Assembly: GCA_009841145.1 (NCBI GenBank)
Contig: VXMJ01000093.1
Location: forward strand, 29,257-93,256
From: Caldilineaceae bacterium SB0661_bin_34
GTDB taxonomy: Bacteria; Chloroflexota; Anaerolineae; Caldilineales; Caldilineaceae
Reading direction: 5' to 3'
DNA length: 64,000 nt
The notes below the pieces were generated by a model. The model did no database searches. It was not told the origin of the DNA and saw only the letters and a program-made list of their open reading frames with translations. Shown in pieces: positions 29,411-39,768 of the stretch. Position 1 is the first letter of the stretch. Every line of letters begins with the position of its first letter. A program made the translations under genes and the position numbers.

Positions 29411-31804
29411 TCAGATGCGGGACATGTACACTGGGCTGCTCCAGGCTTGGGCCTGATCGACTTGGGTGACACGCACCCAGTAGGACTGCGCACCCGTTGG
29501 AGCGTCAACGTCGCGAAAGGTCAGGCTGGCTCTCGTGGGTGCATCGTTGTCTGGTGCTGGGCCAATCGCGACCCGACAGTCCAGGCCTTCCGTTTCGCGT
29601 ACAAGGGGTGCCTTGAGTACATGGGCCAGTGGGAACGAGAAACGGATTGGAGGGGCGTTGAAGCTGCACATGGTGTGTTCGTCCCCTTCGATCTCCAGCA
29701 CAAGGCCCGCTCGATTGCCGGCGGTGGCATTCCGCCAAGCCACGCGGTCTCCGCTGGGCTGATCCACGCGGTCCTCGCCTCCGTGGAAGTTCACTGCCTC
29801 GACCGCATGCAGCATGCCCCGGTCCAGATGCAGCGAACCATCCCAATTCACGCGCTGGGCACGTGCCGTACCGCGCTGGGCGGTGCCCTGCCATAGCAGG
29901 CGGATCCGATGCCGCTCGTTGGCCGCAGGAGACGGTCCCGCCAGCTGCCACTGACAAATCTGCCTGTCGTCTCGCAATAGTTCGATCGATTCGAGCGGTG
30001 CCGTACCCTCGACTTCAATCGTGGCCAGGGGATCGCCTGCCGTGGTGAGCAGTGAACCCATCGGTTGCCCGTCCACCTCAAACCACAGGCCTATGCGTTC
30101 GCCCGATGTGGCATAGCACCGGCGAGCCGACAATGCCTCCCAAATGCCTGTGCGGGTTAGCTCTTCTGCATAGACCGCGGTCAGACCGTTGCGCACGTTC
30201 CGGTTGTTGCGCCAGCCCGGATGGCAGGCGCCGGGACGGCCGGTGATGCCGTCGGTTCCGGCCGTGATGCCGACTCGGTAACCGCGGCGGAGGGCGTCCT
30301 TGATGAACCATTCCGACGTACCGTGGGTGGAGTGGATCTCCGCCAGCCGCTCGATTTCCGGAGCATGCCAGTCAAGATTGGTGGGACGGCCGCCGACATG
30401 CATGTTGATCAGCACCGGTTCATGTCGCATGGCTTCCAGGAACGGCTCGGCGGTGGTCAGGTCCGGTTCGGGGTCCGGCTCGTCCTCCTGGAAGAACCGG
30501 CCCGAGCGGCGCAGCCGGGGCTCGTCGTGCCGGTAGAAAACATTGCGATCCCCACCGTCCGAGGTAGGCGCGCTCCACTCGCAACCCAGGAAGGTGATAA
30601 ACCGGCCGGGTTCGTGGAAGTTTTCCGTCTCGGTCCGGGTCAGATCCCACAGGTCGCGCGACACATAGTGGTCGTTGCCCTGGTGTGTGATGAACTGAAG
30701 TCCGGCGGCGTCCCGGGCATAGGTGAAATGCTCCGCCATGGAGCCGACACCACAGCCGACTTCACTCTGGCCCGAATGCATGTCTCCCCAAAAGCGTCGC
30801 CACTTGGGTGGTTCCGTGGCGATCCGGACGGGATTGCTTTGCGTGCTCAGGTCCGAGTCCGGCAGATGAACCTCCAATCTGGTTAGGCCGCTGGCCTTGT
30901 ATCGGACAGGTACGTGGACTACAGGCGGGTCCGCGCAGACCACAGCCTCTCCCAGTTCAAGGAGCGGACCGGCTGGTTCCTCGCACAGTTCCCTGACCTT
31001 GGGCCGGGCATGGACCGGCATGCTGGCGTTGCCCCAGCGATCTTCGGCCCTGATGGTCAAGGTCCTGGTTTCACCTACCAACCCGTGGTCGGGTGCAATG
31101 ACAACCAGGCGCTCCGGCGGTCCGGGCACGATGGACAAACCCTCCACCGGCGGCAACCGATGCCAGGAGTCGCTCCGGTCCGGATCAATCAGCACCATGA
31201 ACTCTAGGTTGCGCAAGCGGAAGGTGGGCACGCGCCAACCCCTGCCTCCATACGCTCTGTTGCCGCAGGTCAGGATCACCTTGTCCCCTTCCGCCAACTG
31301 GCCCCGCCCGACCGTCAGTTCAAGATGGTGCTGCCAGGGGTCGAAGGGACCTTGGCGGAAGTAGCGCAGCCCAATCTCCGCTACGGGTGCGCGGCCGTGT
31401 GTGGGTCGAGTCACGACGGTGGTGAACCCGTCGCCGCCGGGATCCTCGAATTGCAGGTCGGTCCAATCCAGCGGCCAGGACCAGGCCAGCGCCAGTTGTC
31501 CCCCCGGTCCAAGCTCGGTCTTCCCGATCGTGAATGTGAACTCAAGCGAGACCCACTCGCCAGCCACGAAGGGCCGCCGCGGCGAACAGGTTGCATGGCC
31601 GTAGAGCTGCCGGCGTTCTTTCGGGGACAAATTGATGTTATGCCAGATCGTGGGTCGGCCGGGTTGTCCGCTGGCGATGATCATGTTGGGGATCTCAGGC
31701 AAGGTGGTTGGAAGGCGCAGGTTCGGTCCAACACGCGTCCGGAAAGTCCGGGCGGCTGATCCTTGACTGCCACGCGGATTGTTCCCGCGAAGGTCCAGGC
31801 TCAA
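29411..31804 (-). CDS. DUF3604-like / PHP-type large protein
   Basis: FWGDMHSGQSEVGCGVGSMAEHFTYARDAAGLQFITHQGNDHYVS...EPVLINMHVGGRPTNLDWH...GITAGTDGITGRPGACHPG...YATSGERI. Confidence 0.75.
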   Translation of the reverse strand: MSLDLRGNNPRGSQGSAARTFRTRVGPNLRLPTTLPEIPNMIIASGQPGRPTIWHNINLSPKERRQLYGHATCSPRRPFVAGEWVSLEFTFTIGKTELGPGGQLALAWSWPLDWTDLQFEDPGGDGFTTVVTRPTHGRAPVAEIGLRYFRQGPFDPWQHHLELTVGRGQLAEGDKVILTCGNRAYGGRGWRVPTFRLRNLEFMVLIDPDRSDSWHRLPPVEGLSIVPGPPERLVVIAPDHGLVGETRTLTIRAEDRWGNASMPVHARPKVRELCEEPAGPLLELGEAVVCADPPVVHVPVRYKASGLTRLEVHLPDSDLSTQSNPVRIATEPPKWRRFWGDMHSGQSEVGCGVGSMAEHFTYARDAAGLQFITHQGNDHYVSRDLWDLTRTETENFHEPGRFITFLGCEWSAPTSDGGDRNVFYRHDEPRLRRSGRFFQEDEPDPEPDLTTAEPFLEAMRHEPVLINMHVGGRPTNLDWHAPEIERLAEIHSTHGTSEWFIKDALRRGYRVGITAGTDGITGRPGACHPGWRNNRNVRNGLTAVYAEELTRTGIWEALSARRCYATSGERIGLWFEVDGQPMGSLLTTAGDPLATIEVEGTAPLESIELLRDDRQICQWQLAGPSPAANERHRIRLLWQGTAQRGTARAQRVNWDGSLHLDRGMLHAVEAVNFHGGEDRVDQPSGDRVAWRNATAGNRAGLVLEIEGDEHTMCSFNAPPIRFSFPLAHVLKAPLVRETEGLDCRVAIGPAPDNDAPTRASLTFRDVDAPTGAQSYWVRVTQVDQAQAWSSPVYMSRI

Positions 31805-32691
31805 GCAATGAACGGTTTGAGGAACTGGTGGGAGAGCCGCAGGCCCCGCACTGCCGTTTCCTGCGTGGCAGCCCAGACTCTGTCCTCGTGTTCCACGCTG
31901 AGGGCCTGGTCGTAACCGGATTGGAACAGTTCATCCAGGAAGTGGAACCAGTTCACCTCCCCGTAACCGGGTAGTCGGTAGCGCCACCATTGGCTCTGCC
32001 CGGCTCCGCTGAGCTGCCGGCCGTAGATGCCGAAGGCATTGCGCCCGTCCAGGAGGATTTCCGTGTCCTTGGCGTGGACGTGGTAGATGCGGTCGGCGAA
32101 GTCGCGAATGGGCTGAATCCAATCAATTCCCTGCCAAACGAAATGCGACGGGTCGTAGCACAGACCCAGGGCCGGCGACGGCACGGCACTGAACATCGCG
32201 TGCCACATTTCCGGAGTGGTGGCCAGCATGGTTCCGTTGCGCGGCCAGTTTTCGAAGGCCAGGCGTACGTTGCGGGACTCGGCATGGGCCGCGATGGGCG
32301 TGTACAGCTCCTTGAAGACGGCAATGTTGTCGTCGCCGCTCAACGACATATCCTTGCCCAGAAGATGGGTGATGACTCGGATGCCGTGTCCGGATGCCCA
32401 GTCGATGGCGTCCATGACCTGCCGGGTCAGCGCGGCCTGTTGGTCGCTTTCCGTGCTCAGGTCCGGTGGAGTCAGGGAGCCGGTGGCGTGCAGGGCCATG
32501 TCAAGGCTGCGGACGACCTTGACGGCCGCGTCGTTGAGGACCGGCACGTCCAGCGTGACGTAGCCGATGTCGGATGCAATTGCCGCAAAGTCTGCGTAGT
32601 CCATGCGGTGTAGCGCGCCGTTGCTCTGAAAGCAGCCCAGGTACATTTGGCCCAATTCCTTGGTACGGGGGGATGTTCGATTGGACACCAA
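31801..32691 (-). CDS. Sugar phosphate isomerase/epimerase (AP endonuclease 2-type TIM barrel)
   Basis: YADFAAIASDIGYVTLDVPV...VRLAFENWPRNGTMLA...LGLCYDPSHFVWQGIDW...IYHVHAKDTEI. Confidence 0.9.
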   Translation of the reverse strand: MVSNRTSPRTKELGQMYLGCFQSNGALHRMDYADFAAIASDIGYVTLDVPVLNDAAVKVVRSLDMALHATGSLTPPDLSTESDQQAALTRQVMDAIDWASGHGIRVITHLLGKDMSLSGDDNIAVFKELYTPIAAHAESRNVRLAFENWPRNGTMLATTPEMWHAMFSAVPSPALGLCYDPSHFVWQGIDWIQPIRDFADRIYHVHAKDTEILLDGRNAFGIYGRQLSGAGQSQWWRYRLPGYGEVNWFHFLDELFQSGYDQALSVEHEDRVWAATQETAVRGLRLSHQFLKPFIA

Positions 32692-32861
32692 GCATCTTGG
32701 TGCCTCAACTGCAGATCAGCATAGCAAGCTGTGTTCACAGACACGGACATGATCCACATGCCGCGGATCGGGCTGGCCCTGCACGGGCGCATTCGACTGT
32801 CCGCGATATAGAATCCGGTTTCTTCACGCAACGAACATAACGGATTCGCACCAGGACACCC

Positions 32862-33275
32862 GTGTCAAACCCTTCCCAGACTACCAATCCGGATCACTGG
32901 CATCACGTCGCGTACGATGCCCAAATTGTGGAGGGGGCCTGCCTGCTGGTGGAGGTGGAAGGCCGCAGCATCGGCATGTTTCGCTACAAAGGGGAAATAA
33001 GAGCCATCCTGAACATTTGCCCTCACGCAGGTGAGCCGCTGTGCATGGGCGCAATCCAGGGCACGACGTTGCCGTCGGCATCCGGCCGTTTCATGTGGGG
33101 TCGGGAGAATGAAGTTCTGAGGTGCCCGTGGCACGGCTGGGAGTTTTCGCTGGACGACGGGCAGTGCCTGTTCAACAGCACGCGCATTGGTCTGGTGCCG
33201 ACGGAAGTCCGGGACAACGAAGAGGTGTACGTCTACATGCGGCCCAGGCGGCGCCGGCCCTTGGACAGCATTTGA
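32862..33275 (+). CDS. Rieske [2Fe-2S] protein
   Basis: NICPHAGEPLC ... LRCPWHGWEFSLDDGQCL. Confidence 0.95.
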   Translation: MSNPSQTTNPDHWHHVAYDAQIVEGACLLVEVEGRSIGMFRYKGEIRAILNICPHAGEPLCMGAIQGTTLPSASGRFMWGRENEVLRCPWHGWEFSLDDGQCLFNSTRIGLVPTEVRDNEEVYVYMRPRRRRPLDSI

Positions 33276-33318
33276 CCGGGCAACATCCGAATGGCCCGCG
33301 GCGGCGGGTGGGATGGTT

Positions 33319-33451
33319 GGCACTGTTTCAGTCTCGTTGATATTGGTTGCGGGCTGTCGTGGGCATATCCTCCGTATCAGTGGGTTCCGTGTCTCGCGTC
33401 AGGCCATGCTGCGGGCCATCAGGCACACGAAGTTGAGGGTCCCCGCCTCGG
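33319..33451 (-). repeat. Right-end remnant of the DDE insertion sequence at 35302-36341, inverted copy
   Basis: GGCACTGTTTCAGTCTCGTTGATATTGGTTGCGGGCTGTCGTGGGCATATCCTCCGTATC... is near-identical to the reverse complement of 36209-36341. Confidence 0.85.
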
Positions 33452-33639
33452 ACTTCGAGCCTTGGTACCCGCCACCCTACAACCCGGAACTGAACGATGT
33501 TGCGCACCCGTTCCGGAAGGTCAAGCCTTGGGGCTCTGCCCATGCCCATGCCCGACAGCTGACAGCCGTCGTGCAAGCCGGTTTCCAACGCCTCCGGGAC
33601 CAGGTTGCGTCCGAACCTGCACCCATGGCAGCTGTTTAG
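33452..33639 (+). pseudogene. IS630-like transposase C-terminal fragment
   Basis: FEPWYPPPYNPELNDVAHPFRKVKPWGSAHAHARQL resembles the 'LPPYSPELNPVE..W...K' motif. Confidence 0.5.
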
Positions 33640-35087
33640 GGCTTGCAGGCATAGACACGCACGTATTCGAGTTCCATGCTCTGTGGCCAGATGTTGGGAT
33701 CGATGCCTTTGGCAGCCGCCCAGTCACCGCCCACATACAGGTTCAGGATGAGACGGAAAGGGTGGTCGAAAGGCCACTCTTTGTAGTTCGCTTCGGGATT
33801 CCACATCCGATCGTTCTTGAACACAAAGTAGGGAGTGTCGTCTGCATAGATCGTGATGGTGGACTCGGTCCATTCCACCGCGTATCGGTGGAAGGCGGTA
33901 CTGGCATCCGGGAAGTGGAGCGTTTGGGCATCCAGTGTCTCGGTTCCAGCCCTGTTGCTGTAGACCACCGTGTGGATGTTGGCATGCACGATGCCGGGCT
34001 TGTGCCCCACGAATTCCATGATGTCGATTTCGCCGTTGTTCGGCCAGCCACCGTAGGGATCGGTATTGGAAACCATCCAGATGGCGGCCTTGGTCCCCCG
34101 CCCCGCGGGTAACCGGGCCGACATCTCGAACCATCCGTAGGTCCATGCCTGTCTGGAGGTCAGCCGGGGCACCGTGTATTCGCGACCACCGTACCCGTCC
34201 TTGTGGGCCTCCAGGATGAGGAGGCCATCCTCGACGCGCGCGTTGGCCTTCCGGTTGGCCGTTGTGTAGAAGAGCGCGTCCGGGTTCCAGTCGTTCTGGC
34301 GGGTGTCAAACCACCATCGGGAGCTGTCGGGCAGACCGTCCCGTTCGAATTCATCGGACCAGACCAGGGGACAAGGCACACCCGGGTCCACCGTAGGCGT
34401 GGCCGTGGGCACCGGCGTTGGCGGCGAAGGCTTCGGGGGGCCGGCCACCATGGGCAGAACTGCCCGGTGGTGCTCCGCCAGATCCGTGAGCGGTCCATAA
34501 ATCCACAGGGGGCTTGCACCCCCCGTCGGATCCGAGATTCGCACCCAATCCCCCGCTGTGTTCAGGGCTTGGGCCTGCAACGGATCGCCCTGCCGCACCT
34601 GTGTGCGGACCGGGTAGTCGGTACCCGGCCCGATCCGGACGTTGACGACGGCACCGGTGACGGTGAGCACTATGGTGACCGGGGCGGGCGGCACCGGCGT
34701 GGTCTCAGGCAGAGCGGTTGGGACAGCCGCCACGGACAGGCTGTCCCGGAGCGCGGCGGTCAGATTGGTATGGTCAACGTGAATCCACAGGGTCCGGTCC
34801 TCATGGAGGACTTGGATCCACTCCCCGTCGCCATCGCGGCCCCGCACCGGGAGCCGGGTTCCCTGCACCACGCGGGTGGCGACGGGGTGCATCGGGCCGG
34901 GCCCCTCCCGCAGATTGGCAATCGAATGCTGCGTGGTAGCCTCCAATGCGGGAACCAGGTCGGTGCAGGCGGCCATCAGGATGACCGGCAAACACCAAGA
35001 GGCCACTGTCCACAGCCATGACCGCCCAGCAGGCCACATGAGGGGCACGTTTCCCGGCAACTCCGGCCGGATTCGGAAACGCAACAT
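33636..35087 (-). CDS. Secreted GH16 (laminarinase-type) glycoside hydrolase with N-terminal SH3-like domains
   Basis: GEIDIMEFVGHKPGIVHANIHT (GH16 ExDxxE catalytic core), YGWFEMSARLPAGRGTKAAIWM; SH3-like VNVRIGPGTDYPVRTQVRQGDPLQ; signal sequence. Confidence 0.93.
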   Translation of the reverse strand: MLRFRIRPELPGNVPLMWPAGRSWLWTVASWCLPVILMAACTDLVPALEATTQHSIANLREGPGPMHPVATRVVQGTRLPVRGRDGDGEWIQVLHEDRTLWIHVDHTNLTAALRDSLSVAAVPTALPETTPVPPAPVTIVLTVTGAVVNVRIGPGTDYPVRTQVRQGDPLQAQALNTAGDWVRISDPTGGASPLWIYGPLTDLAEHHRAVLPMVAGPPKPSPPTPVPTATPTVDPGVPCPLVWSDEFERDGLPDSSRWWFDTRQNDWNPDALFYTTANRKANARVEDGLLILEAHKDGYGGREYTVPRLTSRQAWTYGWFEMSARLPAGRGTKAAIWMVSNTDPYGGWPNNGEIDIMEFVGHKPGIVHANIHTVVYSNRAGTETLDAQTLHFPDASTAFHRYAVEWTESTITIYADDTPYFVFKNDRMWNPEANYKEWPFDHPFRLILNLYVGGDWAAAKGIDPNIWPQSMELEYVRVYACKP

Positions 35088-35301
35088 CTGTCAGTATCCT
35101 CCTTGGAGCCAGCCCCGCCCGCCTTGTTGGGTTGGGATACCAGCCAGCCGGTGAAGGGCAGACCTGTTCCAAACTGAACCGGCCAATGCTCCCAACGAAT
35201 TCGCAACGCGCGGGGCCACGCAGTCCGGACGGCAGTGCAGGCGGCAGGATCCCGAATTATTGCAACATGATCCCTTCCGCCCCAAACCCATTTGTGCCGA
35301 T

Positions 35302-36341
35302 GGCACCGTGGCAATCTCGTTGATATTGGTGGCGGTCGCGCAAACACCAAGGAGAACCCTCGCCATGGACTTCATCCTGGTCCCGGCCGACCCCGAACGC
35401 CAACGGGCCCTGCCCGACGATCCGGGTGCCGGCCCCCAAGGCGGAGTCTGCGCCTGGCGGCACCACGGTACCTCCCCGCCACCTGGCCGTGCAAGGCCTG
35501 TCTGGGCCGCATCTTGCCCCTGCCGCCTGACGTGATCCCGCCAGCGGCCGCCGACCTTCCGGGAGCTGGTGGCCGACCTGTACGTGCCCTGTGTCAGTTT
35601 CCGAGGCCTGTCCCGCCTCCTGGCCCGACTGGGCTGCGGGGTGGGGGCCGCCACCCTATGGCGGGACGTGCAGGCGGTGGTCCCCGGTCTGGCGCCCGAC
35701 CCGTGGGCGGACCTGCCACTGTGGGTCGAAGTGGACGAGACTTGGCTGTCCATCGGTGGTGAAGAGCGTCCGGTGGCGGGGTGGTCCTGGGGCCGGAGGG
35801 CGCACGGCTGGACCTGCGCCTCAGCGGTCCCGGCTTCGACCGGAGCGGCTGGTTCACAGGCTTGGCCGCGCGCGGGGTGCAGGGGCTGACGACCAACGAC
35901 GAACCAGTCTACGGGCCCGGCCCGGGAGGCGGCAGGCCTGGGCCGACAACAATGTGCCCTGCGCCTTCAGCGCACCGTGGGGCGGCACATGCGGAGTATC
36001 GACGAGGACGACCTGACCCACCGGGACCGGGTCCTGTCGCCCATCCTGCGACGCCTGGCCCGGGCGCGACCACCGGAGGCGGGGCCCGGTCCGTTGGCGC
36101 TCTGGGAGGTGGTGATAGGGGAACCCAAGGTGTCCGCCTATACCAACCGGTTGGAAGGCTGGTTTGGCCGCGTCAAGCCCCAAACCCGCCTGACGCGGGG
36201 GCTGCAGACCGAGGCGGGGACCCTCAACTTCGTGCGCCTGATGGCCCGCAGCATGGTCTGACGCGAGACACGGAGCCCAATGATACGGAGGATATGCCCA
36301 CGACGGCCCGCAACCAATGTCAACGAGATTGAAACAGTGCC
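35302..36341 (+). mobile_element. Degenerate DDE insertion sequence with 34-bp terminal inverted repeats
   Basis: Left GGCACCGTGGCAATCTCGTTGATATTGGTGGCGG (35302-35335); reverse complement of right GGCACTGTTTCAATCTCGTTGACATTGGTTGCGG (36308-36341), 29/34 by hand. Transposase fragments VEVDETWLSIGGEERP and VSAYTNRLEGWFGRVKPQTRLTRGLQTEAGTLNFVRL lie in different frames. Confidence 0.8.
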
Positions 36342-36493
36342 GGGATGGTTCGGAACGGCATCGCCATCGCGCAACGCGTTTTATGATTTACCTCAAGCAG
36401 GACCGCGCAATCAGTCCTGTGCAGGTTCGCACCGGCCATGCGCCCCGTATCGGATAGGACCCGGATGCGCGGACCGCGGTCAGGAGGCACGTT

Positions 36494-37498
36494 ATGGAAC
36501 TCCAATTCCCACGCCCACGACGTGGAGAGCGGGAGAAGGAAAGGGAAACTCGCTACACAAACTGGCGCGGCATCCAGCCTTTGGCCGCCGTGGACCTGGA
36601 GCGCGGGTTCGACTACGAGGATGAATGGAATCAGCGCTTCCAAACGTTGCGTGCCGATCCCGCGGCTCGGGAAGGGGTCCGGGAGGGCTTGGAGCGGCTG
36701 GAGCGTAGCATGGCCATCGAGACCGGTGTCATTGAGGGTCTGTACAACCCCACCCACGGCGTCACGCAGACCCTGCTGAGGGAGGGCTTCCGCGCGGAGT
36801 ATGTGCGCCGACAGGGTGTGGACGTGGAACCGGAACATTTGGTGACCGTCCTGGACGACCATATGGCGGCCGCCGAAATGGTCTACGCTTTCATCCGCGA
36901 GGATCGGCCCATCACCAAGCACGCGATGCGCGAGCTGCATGCCCAAATCACCGCCCACCAGGAAACACACAACGCGGTGGATATGCTGGGTCGGCGCGTG
37001 CAACGGAAGCTGCGGCGCGGCGTGTGGAAGGACTTCCCCAACAATCCCACGCGGCCCGACGGCACCGTCCACCTCTACGTGCCGCCGGAGCAGGTGGATC
37101 CGCAACTGGACCTTCTGCTGGATCTCTATGGGGCCTACGAGCCGGCTCAACATCCTCTGCTGACAGGGGCCTGGATTCATCATCGCTTCATCCAGGTCCA
37201 CCCCTTCGCGGACGGCAACGGACGTACGGGCCGCGTGCTCCTGAACTGGCACTTGGTCCGCAATGGATGGCCACCTATCCTGGTGCACCGCCAGGATCGC
37301 AACGCCTACCTGTACGCCATGCAGCAGGCGGATGCGGACGACCTTTCGGTCCTGACGGAATTCCTGATTGCCATGGCGCGCAAGTCGATCCGCGTCGTCA
37401 TGGCCGATTTCCCGGTGGAGGAGCGCATGGGCGTGCTGGGACCCGACGACCCCGACTACGTGTACCGCAAGGAGGACGGTTGGCGCAACGGCGTCTGA
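36494..37498 (+). CDS. Fic family protein (canonical motif)
   Basis: WIHHRFIQVHPFADGNGRTGRVLLNWHLVRNGWPPILV. Confidence 0.96.
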   Translation: MELQFPRPRRGEREKERETRYTNWRGIQPLAAVDLERGFDYEDEWNQRFQTLRADPAAREGVREGLERLERSMAIETGVIEGLYNPTHGVTQTLLREGFRAEYVRRQGVDVEPEHLVTVLDDHMAAAEMVYAFIREDRPITKHAMRELHAQITAHQETHNAVDMLGRRVQRKLRRGVWKDFPNNPTRPDGTVHLYVPPEQVDPQLDLLLDLYGAYEPAQHPLLTGAWIHHRFIQVHPFADGNGRTGRVLLNWHLVRNGWPPILVHRQDRNAYLYAMQQADADDLSVLTEFLIAMARKSIRVVMADFPVEERMGVLGPDDPDYVYRKEDGWRNGV

Positions 37499-37891
37499 AA
37501 CTGGAGTCAGGCACCGACAACCATCAACGGCGGCACGCCTTGGCCGGAGTTGCCCCTGCGCGTGAAGGATGGAAACGCAGGCAGCCGGCCGGCCCGCGAT
37601 CGGATGCGTTGACACCGCGGGTCCATTGCGTAGCGTCCGCACGTCCAACCAGGGTCGGCGGCCCCACCGAATTCTGCAGGCACCACCGCTTCGGTCCGGC
37701 CACGGCCACCGCATAAATAGCGTCCGTTGGTCTGCGGGCCAACCGGCCGCCTATACTCAACCCGCCGTGAGCCAACGGCGGCACGCACCGCAGTCGGGCC
37801 CCTACATCTCCGGCGCGCGCGGGCTGGCCTGGGCACCATGGCCACCTCCGCGTCCAGTTCCCTTCTCCAGTCAAGGAGTTCAGAATCCACC

Positions 37892-39508
37892 ATGTCCGCA
37901 CAGACTGAAGATCGTCGATCCAAGGTTCCGTTCTATACGTTTCCCGGAAACCGGGAACAGCAGGAGGAAGCTCTGGCTGCCAACCCCATGCTCAAGCGGT
38001 TTGTGTGGTCGCGTACTGCCCTGGCTGGAGACCGGCACCGCCCCTACTACCACTATGTGAACCCTGAAAGCGCACTTAACGACCCCAACGGCCTCTGTTA
38101 TTGGAACGGGCTCTGGCACCTCTTCTACCAGGGCTATCCGCCCGAGGATCCGCGGCAGCACTGGGGCCATTGCGTCAGCGAGGATCTGATCCACTGGCGC
38201 GATTTGCCCTATGCCATCTACCCGGATCCCGAAGAGTGCTGCTTCTCCGGCGCCACGCTGGTCGAGGAGGACCGGGTGATTGCCATCTACCACGGCACCA
38301 AGGCGGGCAACATGGTGGCCACCAGTTCGGATCCGCTGCTGCTCAACTGGGAGAAGCTGACCGGACAGGCCGTGATTCCGATGACCGCGCCGGACGGTGG
38401 CGAACTGCCCTACCGGGTTTTTGATCCCTGCATTTGGCGCAAGGGCGACTTCTACTACTCCCTGTCCGGCGGTACGCTGCCGCACCCCACCAATGGCGTC
38501 CGTACGCGGGCGAACTTCCTGCTGCGCTCCCGCGACATGGAGACGTGGGAATACCTGCACCCGTTCATCGAAGGGGACACGATGACCAAGCTGGGCGACG
38601 ACGGGGCCTGTCCCTACTTCTGGCCCATTGGGCAGGGGGATGGGGAACGGCACATGCTGCTCTTCTACAGCCACATGAGCGGCGGCCAGGCCCTGCTCGG
38701 GGACTACGACAAGGACCGGGATAAGTTCGTGGTTACCTCCCTCCACGAGGCGAATTTCGGGGCGTCCGGTCCCGGTGGCGTACATGCGCCGTCGGCCACG
38801 CCCGACGGCGAGGGCGGCGTGATCGTGATCTACAACATGAATCCCGGACGCGTGTGGCGGGGCTGGGATCAGATCATGACGCTCCCGCGCCGGCTCACAC
38901 TGCGCGCGGACGAAGGCCGGGTCCGGGATCAGATGGCGGTGGAGCCGGCCGGCGACATCGAGTCGCTGCGCTCGAACGAGGTCTCCCTGACGGATGTGGC
39001 CCTGCCGGCCAACGAGGAGGTTGTCCTCGACAAGGTTGCCGGCGATGCCCTGGAGCTGGAGCTGGAGATCACCGACGGGGATGCCTCCGTGATTGAACTC
39101 AACGTTCTCCGTTCGCCTGGGGCGGAGGAGTATACGCGCTTCTCCTTCTACCGCAGTCGCGGCTTCCGCAACTGGGCCCGGTATGGCGGGTGGGAGCCGG
39201 CCGGGCTGCGGGCGGCCACCGACAGCATTGCCATGCTGGACAACAGCCACAGCTCCATCCTGGACGACGTCTCCGCCCGCCCGCCCGAACAGGCTCCCGT
39301 CTATCTGGCCCCGGACGAGCCCCTGCAACTGCGCGTGTTTGTCGACCGTTCGGTGGTGGAGGTGTTCGTCAACGGACGCCAGTGCGTAGCCCTGCGCTGC
39401 TATCCGGGTCGGCTGGACAGCACCGGGATCTCGTTGCGTGCCGGGGGAGCCCCGGCTCGGGTGACGCGCCTGCGGGCTTGGCAAATGGCCAATCTGTTTG
39501 CCCAGTGA
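37892..39508 (+). CDS. GH32 family protein (beta-fructosidase-like)
   Basis: HYVNPESALNDPNGLCYWNGLWHLFYQGYPPEDPRQHWGHCVSEDLIHW...YRVFDPCIWRKGDFYY; C-terminal LRVFVDRSVVEVFVNGRQC. Confidence 0.92.
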   Translation: MSAQTEDRRSKVPFYTFPGNREQQEEALAANPMLKRFVWSRTALAGDRHRPYYHYVNPESALNDPNGLCYWNGLWHLFYQGYPPEDPRQHWGHCVSEDLIHWRDLPYAIYPDPEECCFSGATLVEEDRVIAIYHGTKAGNMVATSSDPLLLNWEKLTGQAVIPMTAPDGGELPYRVFDPCIWRKGDFYYSLSGGTLPHPTNGVRTRANFLLRSRDMETWEYLHPFIEGDTMTKLGDDGACPYFWPIGQGDGERHMLLFYSHMSGGQALLGDYDKDRDKFVVTSLHEANFGASGPGGVHAPSATPDGEGGVIVIYNMNPGRVWRGWDQIMTLPRRLTLRADEGRVRDQMAVEPAGDIESLRSNEVSLTDVALPANEEVVLDKVAGDALELELEITDGDASVIELNVLRSPGAEEYTRFSFYRSRGFRNWARYGGWEPAGLRAATDSIAMLDNSHSSILDDVSARPPEQAPVYLAPDEPLQLRVFVDRSVVEVFVNGRQCVALRCYPGRLDSTGISLRAGGAPARVTRLRAWQMANLFAQ

Positions 39509-39768
39509 CGACGGGCGGGATCGGAGCGGCAGACCCGTCTGCCACCGACCGTGTAGGCAACCCGTAGGTTGTTCGGAAGATACGCGTATGTTGCACTCCC
39601 GATCGATCGGCAGACTAGTCGTCTATGTCACTTCAGCATGTTTTGCCACTGTTGATAGAATAGGAGTGTCCCAGTACAACTTTGGATGCCGCCGATGCCG
39701 ATGATCGCGGGTTTCCTGGTATCCGGTACCGGGGGCATGCCTGTTTCAGCTGACAAAGGAGCGAGCTG

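Noticed and set aside
37880-39484. 534-aa minus-strand ORF over the GH32 gene
   Set aside because: Antisense shadow of a gene with clear GH32 motifs.
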